Made by a program: the position numbers and the translations under genes
Assembly: GCA_036499395.1 (NCBI GenBank)
Contig: DASYDW010000122.1
Span: 124,001 to 188,000 of the forward strand
From: Pirellulales bacterium
GTDB lineage: Bacteria > Planctomycetota > Planctomycetia > Pirellulales > JACPPG01
DNA: 64,000 nucleotides
Direction of reading: 5' to 3'
The notes under the pieces: model-generated
Seen by the model: only the letters and a program-made list of their open reading frames with translations
Told to the model about the DNA's origin: nothing
The model's database searches: none
Shown: positions 55,742 to 64,000 of the stretch, piece after piece
Layout of the letters: each line of letters starts with the position of its first letter
Numbering within the stretch: the first letter of the stretch is position 1

Positions 55742-57133
55742 TTACTGTGCCAGGCCCGAGATCTTCGCGGCCTTTTCAGGGTCCATCAATTCCGGATGAC
55801 GCTTCTGCACCGAGCAGGCCTTGGGGAGGGAATGCCCTCGCACGTACGGCTGGAATGGGTTATTGACGACGAAGTCCTGGTGGTAGGCCTCGGCCGGGTA
55901 GAAGGCGCCCAGATGTTCGAGCTTGGTCACGACGCGCCGGTTTCCGTAAGCCTTCTTCTCGGTGAGTTCATGAATCTTCGCTTCAGCGGCCTTCTTTTGC
56001 TCGTCGTTCTCGTAAAAAATCGCTGAGCGATATTGCGAACCGACGTCGGGTCCCTGGCGGTTGAGCGTCGTCGGATCGTGGGCGTCGAAAAACACGGTTA
56101 GTAGCTGATCGTACGTGATCTTTTCGGGATCGTAGGTCACGCGAATCGCCTCGGCGTGCCCCGTGTTTCCCAGCGACACCTGTTCGTAGGTGGCGGTGTT
56201 GGCGCGGCCTCCGGAGTAGCCGCTTTCCACGTCGCTGACGCCGCGCAGTTGTTGAAACGCCGCCTCGGTACACCAAAAGCATCCGCCGGCAAATACGGCT
56301 GTCTCGTTCATGCCCTTCTCCTTCGTGGCGGCCGGCTTTTCGTCGTCGGCGGCTACGGTTGATTTTGTTTTTCTATTGTCCGCGCCATCGACTGTTTCAC
56401 CTGTCGCGGCAGCTAGTAACGTTGAACTCTTCCGGCCGGCGCCGATCCCTGACACGCCATCCTTATCGGATTTTTTATCCGTGGCCTTGTCGGCGGCCGG
56501 ATCGGCAAGGCTGGCCAGGTGATGATCGTCGGTGAAGTTCAGCGAGGCCGAGTTCATGCAGAATCGCAAACCGACGGGCGCTGGTCCATCGTCAAAGACG
56601 TGACCCAGGTGCCCATCGCAGCGGACGCATTTTACTTCATAACGCAAGGTGCCATCACTCATGTCGCGTTGCGTTTTGACGTTCTCCTTGGCTACCGGAT
56701 GCATGAAGCTGGGCCAACCGGTGCCAGAGTCGAATTTCGAACTCGAAGAGAATAGCGGCAGCCCACAACCGGCGCAGACATACACGCCTTCCTTCTTGTT
56801 GTCGACCATGTTGCCGCAGAAGGCAGGCTCAGTGTCTTTGGCACGCAACACATGGTATTGCTCGGCGGTTAATTTGCGCCGCCATTGTCCGGCTGTCAGC
56901 ACAACCCTCGGCGAATCGACCGGCCCGACGAACTTCCCCTCGGCATTGAAAACAAAAACGCTGACGTGGTGCGCATCATGTTTCGCGGGGGGAGTGACAT
57001 GATGAGCGCGATCCGACGCGGCATGCTTCTCCGCTTGATCCGCATCCGTTTCGCCGGCATCAAGGCGCGCGCCGGTGGGAAAGATCGCCGTGGCCAAGAC
57101 CATTGCCACACTTAGCATGAAAGTCATACGCAT
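55742..57133 (-). CDS. Exported MsrB-MsrA fusion, peptide methionine sulfoxide reductase
   Basis: A 463-residue protein from ATG 57133 (a GTG nine bases upstream is weaker; GAGGAG fits the ATG). It has a signal peptide (FMLSVAMVLATAIFPTGA). The MsrB domain comes first (about 70-205), with zinc cysteines CAGC and CVRCDGHLGHVF and the reactive Cys in RFCMNSASLNF. A Lys/Asp-rich linker (205-275) leads to the MsrA domain (about 280-430) with the catalytic GGCFWCTEAAF, followed by YSGGRANTATYEQV and GHAEAIRV. Order B then A is the reverse of many fusions. It should repair oxidised methionine in exported proteins, using electrons from a membrane or periplasmic donor not present here. Confidence 0.93.
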   Translation of the reverse strand: MRMTFMLSVAMVLATAIFPTGARLDAGETDADQAEKHAASDRAHHVTPPAKHDAHHVSVFVFNAEGKFVGPVDSPRVVLTAGQWRRKLTAEQYHVLRAKDTEPAFCGNMVDNKKEGVYVCAGCGLPLFSSSSKFDSGTGWPSFMHPVAKENVKTQRDMSDGTLRYEVKCVRCDGHLGHVFDDGPAPVGLRFCMNSASLNFTDDHHLASLADPAADKATDKKSDKDGVSGIGAGRKSSTLLAAATGETVDGADNRKTKSTVAADDEKPAATKEKGMNETAVFAGGCFWCTEAAFQQLRGVSDVESGYSGGRANTATYEQVSLGNTGHAEAIRVTYDPEKITYDQLLTVFFDAHDPTTLNRQGPDVGSQYRSAIFYENDEQKKAAEAKIHELTEKKAYGNRRVVTKLEHLGAFYPAEAYHQDFVVNNPFQPYVRGHSLPKACSVQKRHPELMDPEKAAKISGLAQ

Positions 57134-57180
57134 CGACGGCACTCCTCGAGGAGGAAAGAACGGCCGTTCCCTTGCGGGCC

Positions 57181-57210
57181 ATTATACGACGGTGGCAGTT
57201 GGCAACCAAA
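57181..57210 (-). promoter_or_regulatory. Promoter of the MsrB-MsrA gene
   Basis: On the minus strand a perfect TATAAT (57186-57181) follows TTTGGT (57210-57205) with 18 bp between. Transcription would start near 57174, about 41 nt before the start codon. Confidence 0.55.
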
Positions 57211-57666
57211 AAGCGAGTCGTGGTCCCGATGTCGCGCAAGCAAACTGACCTGTTTAACTATATCACCCTGCCACGGCAGGGCAATTTCACCTAAGTGACA
57301 AACCTGCAATGCAGCAAGAGTTTGCAGCGTTTTTCCCGGGAAATAGTACGGTGCCAGCCTACCCGCGGATTTACGTCAATTTGCGGAAACCCGTCTGGGG
57401 GCGCGGCCGGCGTGTTTTACATGCTGCCTTACACTTGGTCGGAATCTCTCAATTCTGAATCCGCCGGATGTGTTTCCGTCGAGTTTGCAGTGGTGCCCCC
57501 CAGCGACGTTAACTGTTGCGCCGTCGATCCTTGTCTTTAGCGCGCGAACAGGCCATGATGAGTGGTGCGCCCGGGGGCTTGTCTGGCGGTGGCTGTCGGT
57601 CGGGTGCCTGCGCATTCTCGAATCCAAGCTCCGACATCGACACGTTTTCTTCGCTGTGCCGCGGTC
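57211..57666. other. Divergent intergenic region
   Basis: About 450 bases between the MsrBA promoter and the zinc-ribbon gene. In-frame codons upstream to 57562 add an unlikely N-terminal tail to that gene. No further gene, repeat or clear promoter was recognised. Confidence 0.35.
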
Positions 57667-59730
57667 ATGAACATCGTCTTCAACTGCCCTGGCTGCGGTG
57701 CCATCCTCCGCATGAAGGAGGAATACGGCGGTCGCCGAGGCCGCTGTCCGCACTGTCAGGGGGCGATTACCGTGCCCGCGATCGAGACCGACGCCGGCAT
57801 GGACCTTCTGCCGCTTGAAGAAGGGGCGGACGACAAGGGAAGTAGTTCTTCCGCCGAGGCGTCACCTTCGCAAACGCCAGCGAGCAGCTATTCGACGCCG
57901 TCCCGTTTCTCCGGATCGCAAGGTGCATCCTCGGAGGCGCAAGGCGCGACAATGGGGGGCGACAGCAATATTGGCTTAGCGCCTCTTGAAGAGCGACCGG
58001 CGAAGGCATCGCCCGCAACATCGAGCGTGACGTCGACGGCCGGCGCGCCGTCGTCGAAGATCGACAGCAATTTGGGACTTGCCCCGCTCGACGAACCGAC
58101 GAAAAAGCCGGTCAGCGCGGTGCCGCAGGCGCCAGCCGTTAAGTCGCAAGCCGGCGAGAGCGCGATAGGTTTAGCCCCGCTGGAAGACGTGAAAAATAAG
58201 CCGGCTTCCGCGCCGGCGCGAGCGCCGGCCAAGTCCCCGGCGAGCAAAGAAGACACAGAAGAATTCGGCCTGGCGCCGTTGGAAGGCGCGCAAGGCGCGA
58301 AGCCGGCAGTCCCTGCTGCAGCGACGACAACAGCCAAAGGGGGCGCGGCCGGTAATGGGCCTGCAAAGCCCGCCGCGCCTAGCGAAGACCCGGCGCGGAT
58401 TGCCTGTACCAAGTGTGGCGCCAGGATGCGCGCTCCGGCGAACGCCGCGGGACGGACCGTCGTCTGTCCGAAATGCAAAAACAAGTTTCGCGTTCCCGAA
58501 TCCGCCCCAAGCGTTGCTTCGCCCAGCTCGAAGATTACCGATAGCGACACGCTGGCGATCAGCGATACGCCATCGTCGAGCGGGGACCTCGGCGATGGAA
58601 TGCTCGATATGTTGGGGGATGGCGCTTTATCGTCCGCTAAATCGCCAGCGCTCGACGGGCAAGGTGCAGGGTTAGGCGGTCCGAAGCTGGCAACGAAATC
58701 TAGCAGCGGGGGCATCCTTGGATTGCCCCCCTTGGCCGTGTATGGCGGGGCAGCGGGATTGGCCTTGGTCTTGTCGCTGTTGCTGGTGTTTTTGTTGGGT
58801 GGCTTTAGTAGCAGTACAACGAGCGTCTCGCAAGCTCCGGCCGGTGCTCCGACTGCGTCTGCTGGACAAGCGGCGCCTCCTTCGGCATCGCCGGGACCAA
58901 CAACTACTGCTCCACCGGCGGCGCCGATGCCAACGACTCAGGGCGCAGTAGCCCCGGCGCCAATGGCAGGTGGAATGCCCCCCAATCCGACAACAGTGCC
59001 ACCGAATCCGAGCACGCCCGCGCCGCCTGCTGGCCCTGGCCTGGGGGGATTGCGAGCGCGCGTTCAGGCACAATCAGCAGCGAGCGGACAGCAACCGTCT
59101 GCGGAAAACGCGGTCCCCGCCGGCATGCCTGCCCAGCCGATGCCGGCGGGAACACCGACGGCCGGAGGTTCGCCGGGCGCGCCGGCCACGGCGCCAGCGG
59201 TCTCGGCCGATCCGGCCAATTGGCGACAAAGAATGCCCGTGGTCCGCGTCGAGGGGGATGGAAACCCTCGCGCCGGCGAAACGCCGGTGCCTCCCGCGAA
59301 TCCATCGGATCCGATGGCATGGGTCATCGAAGTCATGGAAGTCGAAACGCAATTAGCTGACAATTTGAAGCAGGTTACGGATGTGGAGTCGGCGAAGCGC
59401 GTGGCGCCGACTTGGGCCGGGTTGATGGAACGCGGTCTGGATAGAGTTCGCAAGATACGACTTGCCGGAGGGCCCCCCAAACCGCAACCGAATCCCGGGG
59501 GAGGTGGTGGATTACGTGCCCGCGCGCTCGCGGCGTCAGCCACGACCCAGGAACCGGAAAACCTGGCGAAGGTCGACGGCGAAATGTTGCGGATCGCCGG
59601 CGTAGCCGGCGCAATGCCGATTCTGGAAGCGGCTCTACTCGATCAAGCGCGGCGCGATCCATCGGGCGCGCTGGCTGCAGCTTTGACCGAGCGCGGCGTG
59701 GCGATCACCGCAGTGCCAGGCCCGCAATAG
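57667..59730 (+). CDS. Zinc-ribbon membrane protein with GLAPLE repeats and Pro-rich outer part
   Basis: A 687-residue protein from ATG 57667 (MNIVFNCPGCGAILRMKE). A zinc ribbon opens it (CPGC at 7-10, CPHC at 28-31) and a second lies at about 247-275 (CTKCGARM...CPKCKNKFRVP). Between them, five copies of a short motif occur about every 31-57 residues: MDLLPLEE (45), IGLAPLEE (102), LGLAPLDE (136), IGLAPLED (167) and FGLAPLEG (200), separated by Ala/Pro/Lys-rich spacers. One membrane helix at 355-378 (YGGAAGLALVLSLLLVFLL) separates this cytoplasmic half from a Pro/Ala/Thr-rich outer half and a helical end (MAWVIEVMEVETQLADNLK). Function unknown; the ribbons and linear motifs suggest protein binding. 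Confidence 0.75.
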   Translation: MNIVFNCPGCGAILRMKEEYGGRRGRCPHCQGAITVPAIETDAGMDLLPLEEGADDKGSSSSAEASPSQTPASSYSTPSRFSGSQGASSEAQGATMGGDSNIGLAPLEERPAKASPATSSVTSTAGAPSSKIDSNLGLAPLDEPTKKPVSAVPQAPAVKSQAGESAIGLAPLEDVKNKPASAPARAPAKSPASKEDTEEFGLAPLEGAQGAKPAVPAAATTTAKGGAAGNGPAKPAAPSEDPARIACTKCGARMRAPANAAGRTVVCPKCKNKFRVPESAPSVASPSSKITDSDTLAISDTPSSSGDLGDGMLDMLGDGALSSAKSPALDGQGAGLGGPKLATKSSSGGILGLPPLAVYGGAAGLALVLSLLLVFLLGGFSSSTTSVSQAPAGAPTASAGQAAPPSASPGPTTTAPPAAPMPTTQGAVAPAPMAGGMPPNPTTVPPNPSTPAPPAGPGLGGLRARVQAQSAASGQQPSAENAVPAGMPAQPMPAGTPTAGGSPGAPATAPAVSADPANWRQRMPVVRVEGDGNPRAGETPVPPANPSDPMAWVIEVMEVETQLADNLKQVTDVESAKRVAPTWAGLMERGLDRVRKIRLAGGPPKPQPNPGGGGGLRARALAASATTQEPENLAKVDGEMLRIAGVAGAMPILEAALLDQARRDPSGALAAALTERGVAITAVPGPQ

Positions 59731-59740
59731 TTACGCGGCT

Positions 59741-60664
59741 CTACACCGTCGCGTGCGCTTCGACAAACGTGGCAATCTTTTTGGCCACGGTTGGGGGATC
59801 TTCGACCAAAAGGAAATGCCCCAGGTCTGGCAACTCGTGGTACTCGGCACGCGGGCAGCGGCGGGCTAATTCGCGTCCCATTTCGACATGCGCGATGGGG
59901 TCACTATCGGCCCACACGAATTGCACGGGGGTCGTTGCGAGTTCCATTGCGCCGATCCAGCGGTCGGCGTGCAAATATCGCTCGCGCATGTAGCCCCCCA
60001 GGGCCGGCAAGCGCAGATGCCCATCCTGGTAGCGCAACAGCTCTTCCATCACTTGCGCGTCGGCGGGCGTAATTACCTCAGGCTTTTGCATCAGCCCGCT
60101 CAAAGCGTGGACGTAAATGCCGGGCATCACTTCGGTGCAGAAGGCGATCGCCTGTGGCAGCGTCGCATTGTTGGCCATCAACTCTTGAAAGGGGGTGATC
60201 TTGGCCAGCCATTGCAGCATGCTGCCATTGAGAAACGTCGACGTCAGGAGCCGAAAACCCAATCGTCCTTCGGCCTGCCGGGCCAGCAACTCGTCGTGAA
60301 CGCTCGTGCCCATGTCGTGGCTAACGACGTGCGCGGCTGTGACGTCTAGTTTATGTAGCAGCGCCTCGATTAGGTCCGCCTGTTGAAACAGAGAATAGCC
60401 GAAAGCCTCGGGCTTGTCGGACAAGCCGAAGCCGAGAAAGTCAGGCGCGATGGTACGGAAATGGGGGCTGAGATGCTCAGCTACGCCCCGCCAGTCATGG
60501 CACGAAGTTGGATAGCCGTGCAGCAGGAGCACGGTACGCGTGTTTTCGTCGCACACTACCGGCTGGCGCTCAAAGTAAAAAATCTTGCGGCCAGCGATTG
60601 ATGCGTACCGGCCGGTCTTTGACCAAATTTTCGTGATATCTGAAAGAGTTTGATCGTCCAACAA
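59741..60664 (-). CDS. Alpha/beta hydrolase (haloalkane-dehalogenase/epoxide-hydrolase-like)
   Basis: A 307-residue protein from a TTG start with GGGAGGG upstream. The oxyanion segment is LLLHGYPTSCHDW (residues 46-58), the nucleophile elbow is SHDMGTS with Asp117, and the late acid and His lie in WADSDPIAH and LGHFLLVEDP. An Asp nucleophile points to the dehalogenase or epoxide hydrolase side of the family rather than esterases. The cap region (about 130-220) has the helices typical of that group. The substrate is unknown. Cytoplasmic; no signal peptide. Confidence 0.85.
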   Translation of the reverse strand: MLDDQTLSDITKIWSKTGRYASIAGRKIFYFERQPVVCDENTRTVLLLHGYPTSCHDWRGVAEHLSPHFRTIAPDFLGFGLSDKPEAFGYSLFQQADLIEALLHKLDVTAAHVVSHDMGTSVHDELLARQAEGRLGFRLLTSTFLNGSMLQWLAKITPFQELMANNATLPQAIAFCTEVMPGIYVHALSGLMQKPEVITPADAQVMEELLRYQDGHLRLPALGGYMRERYLHADRWIGAMELATTPVQFVWADSDPIAHVEMGRELARRCPRAEYHELPDLGHFLLVEDPPTVAKKIATFVEAHATV

Positions 60665-60756
60665 AGAACCCTCCCACGAGCAAGGGAATCGTGTCGCGAT
60701 TCTACACTTACTCGGGAGGGAAGTCGCAAGGCCTTATGATTGGCTTTGCGGTAATA

Positions 60757-61251
60757 CTACCTCGCCGCCCCCTTTTCCTTCGCTGCGGCCGCCTGGTGGC
60801 CCATGTGGGCTACCATCTCTTTGCAACTGGCGGCGCAGGTCCGGCATTCTTTCGCGCAGCGGGCAAGTTGCTCGTCGTCGCCGTGCTTTTCGCATTCGGT
60901 CGCACACATTTCACAGGCGGCCGCGCAAGCGGTGCAACCAATGTTCATCAGCGGGCTCGCCCGGCCAATCAGCTTGGCCGAGTTTGCACAAAATTCCTGA
61001 CAGTCGATTGCGACGTGCATCGCGTCAAGCAGTTTGCCCGACCCTTGCGACTTTTCGTAACAATAGTGGGCCGTCATGTTGCATTCGTTCATGCAACTGG
61101 CGCAGGTATCCATGCATTTTTGCAAGTGGTCGCCGTGATGCGAATGTTCATGCCCTTTGTCATCTTTGTCGGCCGCCAAGGCATTCGCTTTAACAAAGGC
61201 CATCGACGCTGCTCCAGCAGCCACGGTGCCTAGCATGTGACGACGATCCAT
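60757..61251 (-). CDS. Csp1-like four-helix-bundle copper-storage protein
   Basis: A 164-residue protein from ATG 61251, which follows a perfect AAGGAGG; the upstream frame is not used. The N-terminus (MDRRHMLGTVAAGAASMAFV) fits a Tat signal. A His-rich stretch (HEHSHHGDH) precedes a four-helix bundle with 16 cysteines, often as CxxxC (KCMDTCASCMNEC, CTACAAACEMCATEC, CAKECRTCAASC). These line the inside of the bundle in characterised Csp proteins and hold many Cu(I) ions. The family is called Csp or DUF326. The role would be copper storage or detoxification outside the cytoplasm, as for Csp1. No copper regulator or pump is adjacent. Confidence 0.88.
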   Translation of the reverse strand: MDRRHMLGTVAAGAASMAFVKANALAADKDDKGHEHSHHGDHLQKCMDTCASCMNECNMTAHYCYEKSQGSGKLLDAMHVAIDCQEFCANSAKLIGRASPLMNIGCTACAAACEMCATECEKHGDDEQLARCAKECRTCAASCKEMVAHMGHQAAAAKEKGAAR

Positions 61252-61555
61252 GATCCCCTCCTTTTTAGTTACAGGTTTCGCCTGAGATCGTTCTGAATTA
61301 GTCCTGCCGAGACTGCTCGTTCGCCTTACAGACTGGACGGCAGCGATCCAGTATTCTTCATCGCCGTTGAACGTCGGGGCGCGACTTATAGCCGATTCTC
61401 TTTTCGAAACCAGCGCACTGACTGCAGCAGCGCCCTGCTTCCCCGATACGCACTCAAAGGCTATGCAACTGCGGTGCCAAGGCAGAATGCCCTTGCCTTC
61501 GATGGTACAATGAACGGCTGTCAGGCCACCTCCTTTTCCGTTCATTAGTCGCCGC
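61252..61555. other. Divergent intergenic region
   Basis: About 300 bases with no gene. A TACAAT at 61506-61511 could be a -10 for the plus-strand oxidoreductase, but it lacks a matching -35. No palindromic copper-type operator was found for the Csp gene. Confidence 0.3.
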
Positions 61556-62914
61556 ATGCGCAACGCCCCGCGGATCTGCCGTCGTGAGTTTCTCGGCCGC
61601 AGCTCGGCTATGCTGGCGGCACCCTGCTTCGCTTCGGCTGCAGCCCTAGGGCTATCTGGCTGCCACCGCCCAGCGGCAAATGAACGCGTTACGGTCGGCG
61701 TGATTGGCCTGGGCGCGCAAGGTTTCGACAACCTGCGGCAAATGCTGCGTTTGTCGGACGTACAGGTCGTGGCCGTTTGCGACATCGATCCGCTGCACTA
61801 TCGCGATAACGAGTGGGAGAAAGGGCCTCCCTACGGCCGCGATCCTGCCAAGGAGCACGTCGAGCGGCATTATGCTGGCCAGCAGAAGTCCGGCGAGTAC
61901 GCGGGTTGCGCCGCGATCACCGATTTTCGAGATCTATGTGGCCGGCCCGACATTGATGCGATCGTAGTTTCGACGCCGGATCATTGGCACGCTTTGTGCG
62001 CGCTCGAAGCGCTGCGCAGCGGCAAAGATGTGTACGGCGAGAAGCCGCTTACCCATTTGTTCGACGAGGCGCGAGTGCTGTGCGACGAGGTGGCCCGTCG
62101 CAACGCCATCTTTCAAACGGGCACACAGCAGCGGTCGATGCCGGTGTTTCGCCGGGCCGTGGAAATCGTGCGCAATGGCCACCTGGGACGCATCGAGCGT
62201 GTCGAGGTGGGGCTGCCTGACGGTTACGACAAACCGATGGGAGACGCCACGGTCACGGAGCCACCGGCCCGACTCGACTACGAGATGTGGACCGGCCCGG
62301 CGCCGCTGCTGTCCTATATGCGCGCCCGACATCATCGCTGGTGGCGCGGCCATCGGGCCTACGGTGGCGGAACGTTGATGGACTGGATTGGGCACCATAA
62401 TGACATTGCCGAATGGGGGCTGGGACCCGAGCAAGCGAAACTTTCCCGCGTCGAGGCTGTCGGCTGGACATTTCCCGAAATGGACATTTACAACACGCCT
62501 GTCCATTTCGATATTCGCTGCCAATACACGGGCGGTGTCGAGTCCTCGATCTCGGACCGGCACGAGCAAGGGACGAAATGGATTGGCGAGCGCGGTTGGC
62601 TGTTCGTGACTCGCTCGATCATCAAAGCCTCGGACCCGCGCTGGCAGGCGCCTGACTTCAACGTGGGAAGCTTTCATGTCGGGGCCTCGGCCGGGCACCA
62701 TCGCAATTTCATTGACAGCGTGAAGTCTCGCCAGCGTGCAATCGCGCCCCCCGAGGTCGCCTGGCAATCGATCACACCCGGCTTTTTGGGATATGTGTCC
62801 CAATGCCTGGGGCGCCCGGTGAGCTGGGATGCCAGCCGCCGCACGGTTATCGACGACGCCGAAGCTGAGCAGTTATTAAATGCGGTCGAGTACCGTGGGC
62901 CGTGGAAGCTGTAA
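61556..62914 (+). CDS. Tat-exported Gfo/Idh/MocA family oxidoreductase, possible lipoprotein
   Basis: A 452-residue protein with a twin-arginine signal (RICRREFLGRSSAMLAA) that ends at a lipobox-like LSGCHRP, so it may be a Tat lipoprotein. The Rossmann domain has GVIGLGAQGFDNLRQML and VVAVCDIDPLHYRD. The signature EKPLTHLFDEA (near residue 162) carries the conserved Lys-Pro. The C-terminal beta-sheet domain includes GGTLMDWIGHHNDIAEWGLG, the family's GGG/His site. Exported members with a Tat signal are common in planctomycetes and are thought to oxidise or reduce sugars with a tightly bound NAD(P). The substrate is unknown. Confidence 0.92.
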   Translation: MRNAPRICRREFLGRSSAMLAAPCFASAAALGLSGCHRPAANERVTVGVIGLGAQGFDNLRQMLRLSDVQVVAVCDIDPLHYRDNEWEKGPPYGRDPAKEHVERHYAGQQKSGEYAGCAAITDFRDLCGRPDIDAIVVSTPDHWHALCALEALRSGKDVYGEKPLTHLFDEARVLCDEVARRNAIFQTGTQQRSMPVFRRAVEIVRNGHLGRIERVEVGLPDGYDKPMGDATVTEPPARLDYEMWTGPAPLLSYMRARHHRWWRGHRAYGGGTLMDWIGHHNDIAEWGLGPEQAKLSRVEAVGWTFPEMDIYNTPVHFDIRCQYTGGVESSISDRHEQGTKWIGERGWLFVTRSIIKASDPRWQAPDFNVGSFHVGASAGHHRNFIDSVKSRQRAIAPPEVAWQSITPGFLGYVSQCLGRPVSWDASRRTVIDDAEAEQLLNAVEYRGPWKL

Positions 62915-63180
62915 GCAGGAAGAACTCGCTTCTCAATTTGAGAAGGGAATAGTCCGCAGATTTTCGCAGATTTGAAAAAGCATTCGACGGCCTGATTGCC
63001 GATCTGCTTTCTTAGGGACAACGTGAGGGCCGATCGATCGGCCTAGCTAGCGTGCAAGCTGGTGCCTTCCGATCTTGAGCGCACCGGTCGGGCCCGCTAC
63101 GATTCCCGCCCTCTGTCGCGGCTTTTCCGGCTTGGCCTGCCCAATTCCGGGCGTGGCTTTTCTTTTCGAACGGGTGTCGC

Positions 63181-63966
63181 ATGCCGAATCCAGGCAAGTT
63201 GATTGCTGGCGGTTCGTTTACACGTCGCGCGGTCCTTGAAACATGCGCGCTGTTCGTCGGCGCGACTCTCATCGGCGCGGACGTAACGCCCGGTGTCGTA
63301 CAGGCCTGGCAAAATCCGTTGCGGGCTCCGGAATCGGCACCGCCGCCGCAGCAACAACCGCAAATCATCGCGCATCCGGCCCTGCGCAACGCGCCGCAAT
63401 ACACGGCGACGAAACAAGGGCGCCAGGGGGACCCGCTGAACATTGCTTTCATCGGCACCGAAGAGGAATTGCACCGGGCGATGGCCGAGGCCCATTGGTT
63501 TCCGGCCGATCCGATCACGCTGAAGACTTCGGTCCGTTTGGTAGCGGACGTACTGGAACGCAAGCCGTACCCTGACGCGCCGGTGAGCCACCTGTTTCTT
63601 TACGGGCGGGTACAGGACCTGGCATTCGAGCAGCCTGTGGGGCGCAGTCCGAAGCAGCGGCATCATGTCCGTTTCTGGCGCTCAGCCGAAGTTGACGCCA
63701 ACGGCGAACCGTTATGGATGGGCGCGGCGACCTACGACGAACGGGTCGAGATCAGCCGTACGACGGGCGGCATCACCCATCGAATATCGCCTGACGTCGA
63801 CAACGAACGAGACAAGCTGATCCGTGATACCGGTGAAGCTGGGAACTTGGCCGGCGCCTATTGGGTCGAGGGATTTCACCAGATCCTCGAAGGGCGCAAC
63901 GGCGGCGGCGATCCCTACCGCACCGACGGCCGATTGGCCGTGGGCGTGATCACCGTGCGACGCTAA
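63181..63966 (+). CDS. LssY C-terminal domain-like exported protein
   Basis: A 261-residue protein from ATG 63181. The N-terminus has a twin-arginine-like signal (FTRRAVLETCALFVGATLIG). After a Pro/Gln-rich linker comes an LssY C-terminal-type domain: DPLNIAFIGTEEELHRAMAE, HWFPADPITLKTSVRLVADV, YPDAPVSHLFLYGRVQDLAF, and the late RFWRSAEVDANGEPLWMGAA. This domain is often fused to phosphatidic-acid phosphatases or SNARE-type membrane proteins, but here it stands alone and its activity is unknown. The gene is complete; its stop lies 34 bp before the window end. Confidence 0.72.
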   Translation: MPNPGKLIAGGSFTRRAVLETCALFVGATLIGADVTPGVVQAWQNPLRAPESAPPPQQQPQIIAHPALRNAPQYTATKQGRQGDPLNIAFIGTEEELHRAMAEAHWFPADPITLKTSVRLVADVLERKPYPDAPVSHLFLYGRVQDLAFEQPVGRSPKQRHHVRFWRSAEVDANGEPLWMGAATYDERVEISRTTGGITHRISPDVDNERDKLIRDTGEAGNLAGAYWVEGFHQILEGRNGGGDPYRTDGRLAVGVITVRR

Positions 63967-64000
63967 GCCGGAAGCAACGAGCCGGGGGGCACGCTTAGTC

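Noticed and set aside
1-64000. CRISPR arrays, rRNA genes, prophage or toxin-antitoxin modules
   Set aside because: No regularly spaced repeats, rRNA-like sequence, phage structural genes or paired small toxin-antitoxin frames were found.

Overview
This is a 64-kb piece of a GC-rich chromosome that almost certainly comes from a planctomycete, probably a Pirellulales-like one. The main evidence is an adjacent pair made of a planctomycete cytochrome-c/DUF1549/DUF1553 protein and a Tat-exported DUF1501 protein. Supporting it are a secreted DUF1080 protein, a Tat-exported Gfo/Idh/MocA oxidoreductase, a sialidase, very large secreted proteins of unknown function, and many genes without a clear Shine-Dalgarno site. 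No database search was possible. All assignments rest on motifs, length, gene order and start-site context read from the sequence.

Layout. 0-4 kb: the end of a secreted beta-helix protein, a TPR lipoprotein and a small Gln/Asn/His-rich secreted protein. 4-7.4 kb: the ComM-type AAA+ protein, a sialidase whose start overlaps the comM stop, and a small unknown. 7.4-11 kb (minus strand): a CPC-motif thioredoxin-like membrane protein overlapping a hybrid histidine kinase, and an unknown protein preceded by a promoter-plus-terminator unit that looks like a small RNA or attenuator. 11.4-22.6 kb: an inositol-monophosphatase-family enzyme, then two overlapping genes for 1105- and 2268-residue exported proteins. 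By eye these contain three copies of one large beta-rich module, each followed by membrane helices. This is the strongest candidate for an undescribed system. 22.9-29.6 kb: RimI-like acetyltransferase, YfcE-type phosphoesterase, a lysophospholipid acyltransferase with a hairpin-rich leader, DUF1080, an ATP-grasp protein, a TadG-like von Willebrand protein and a CAP-domain protein.

29.6-31 kb is an accessory patch with an IS3-family OrfA remnant beside a tRNA-Arg(CCG) gene. 31-33 kb holds DoxX, pirin and MarR genes, all on the minus strand. A perfect 29-bp operator-like palindrome lies before marR and a related imperfect site lies before pirin. 33-37.5 kb is the DUF1549/1553-DUF1501 pair. 37.9-40.5 kb is a divergent membrane pyrophosphatase ending in a textbook terminator. 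40.6-43.4 kb (minus) has a Gfo/Idh-like domain fused to two membrane helices, a short-chain dehydrogenase and an unknown membrane protein. 43.5 kb carries a long inverted repeat. 43.8-46.4 kb has xylulokinase and an ornithine-cyclodeaminase-family enzyme. 46.4-52.5 kb (minus) has an RND exporter, an SLC13-type transporter with two TrkA-C domains and an SH3-domain protein. 52.9-64 kb has leuS, a periplasmic MsrB-MsrA fusion, a zinc-ribbon membrane protein with GLAPLE repeats, an alpha/beta hydrolase, a Csp1-like 16-cysteine copper-storage protein, a Tat-exported oxidoreductase and an LssY-C-like protein.

The window is mostly single genes and pairs rather than one pathway. The recurring theme is export and the envelope: Tat and Sec signals, membrane anchors, oxidative repair by MsrBA, copper storage, and surface carbohydrate chemistry by sialidase, DUF1080 and the PSCyt/DUF1501 pair. 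Housekeeping genes (leuS, comM, rimI, plsC, hppA) are scattered among them.
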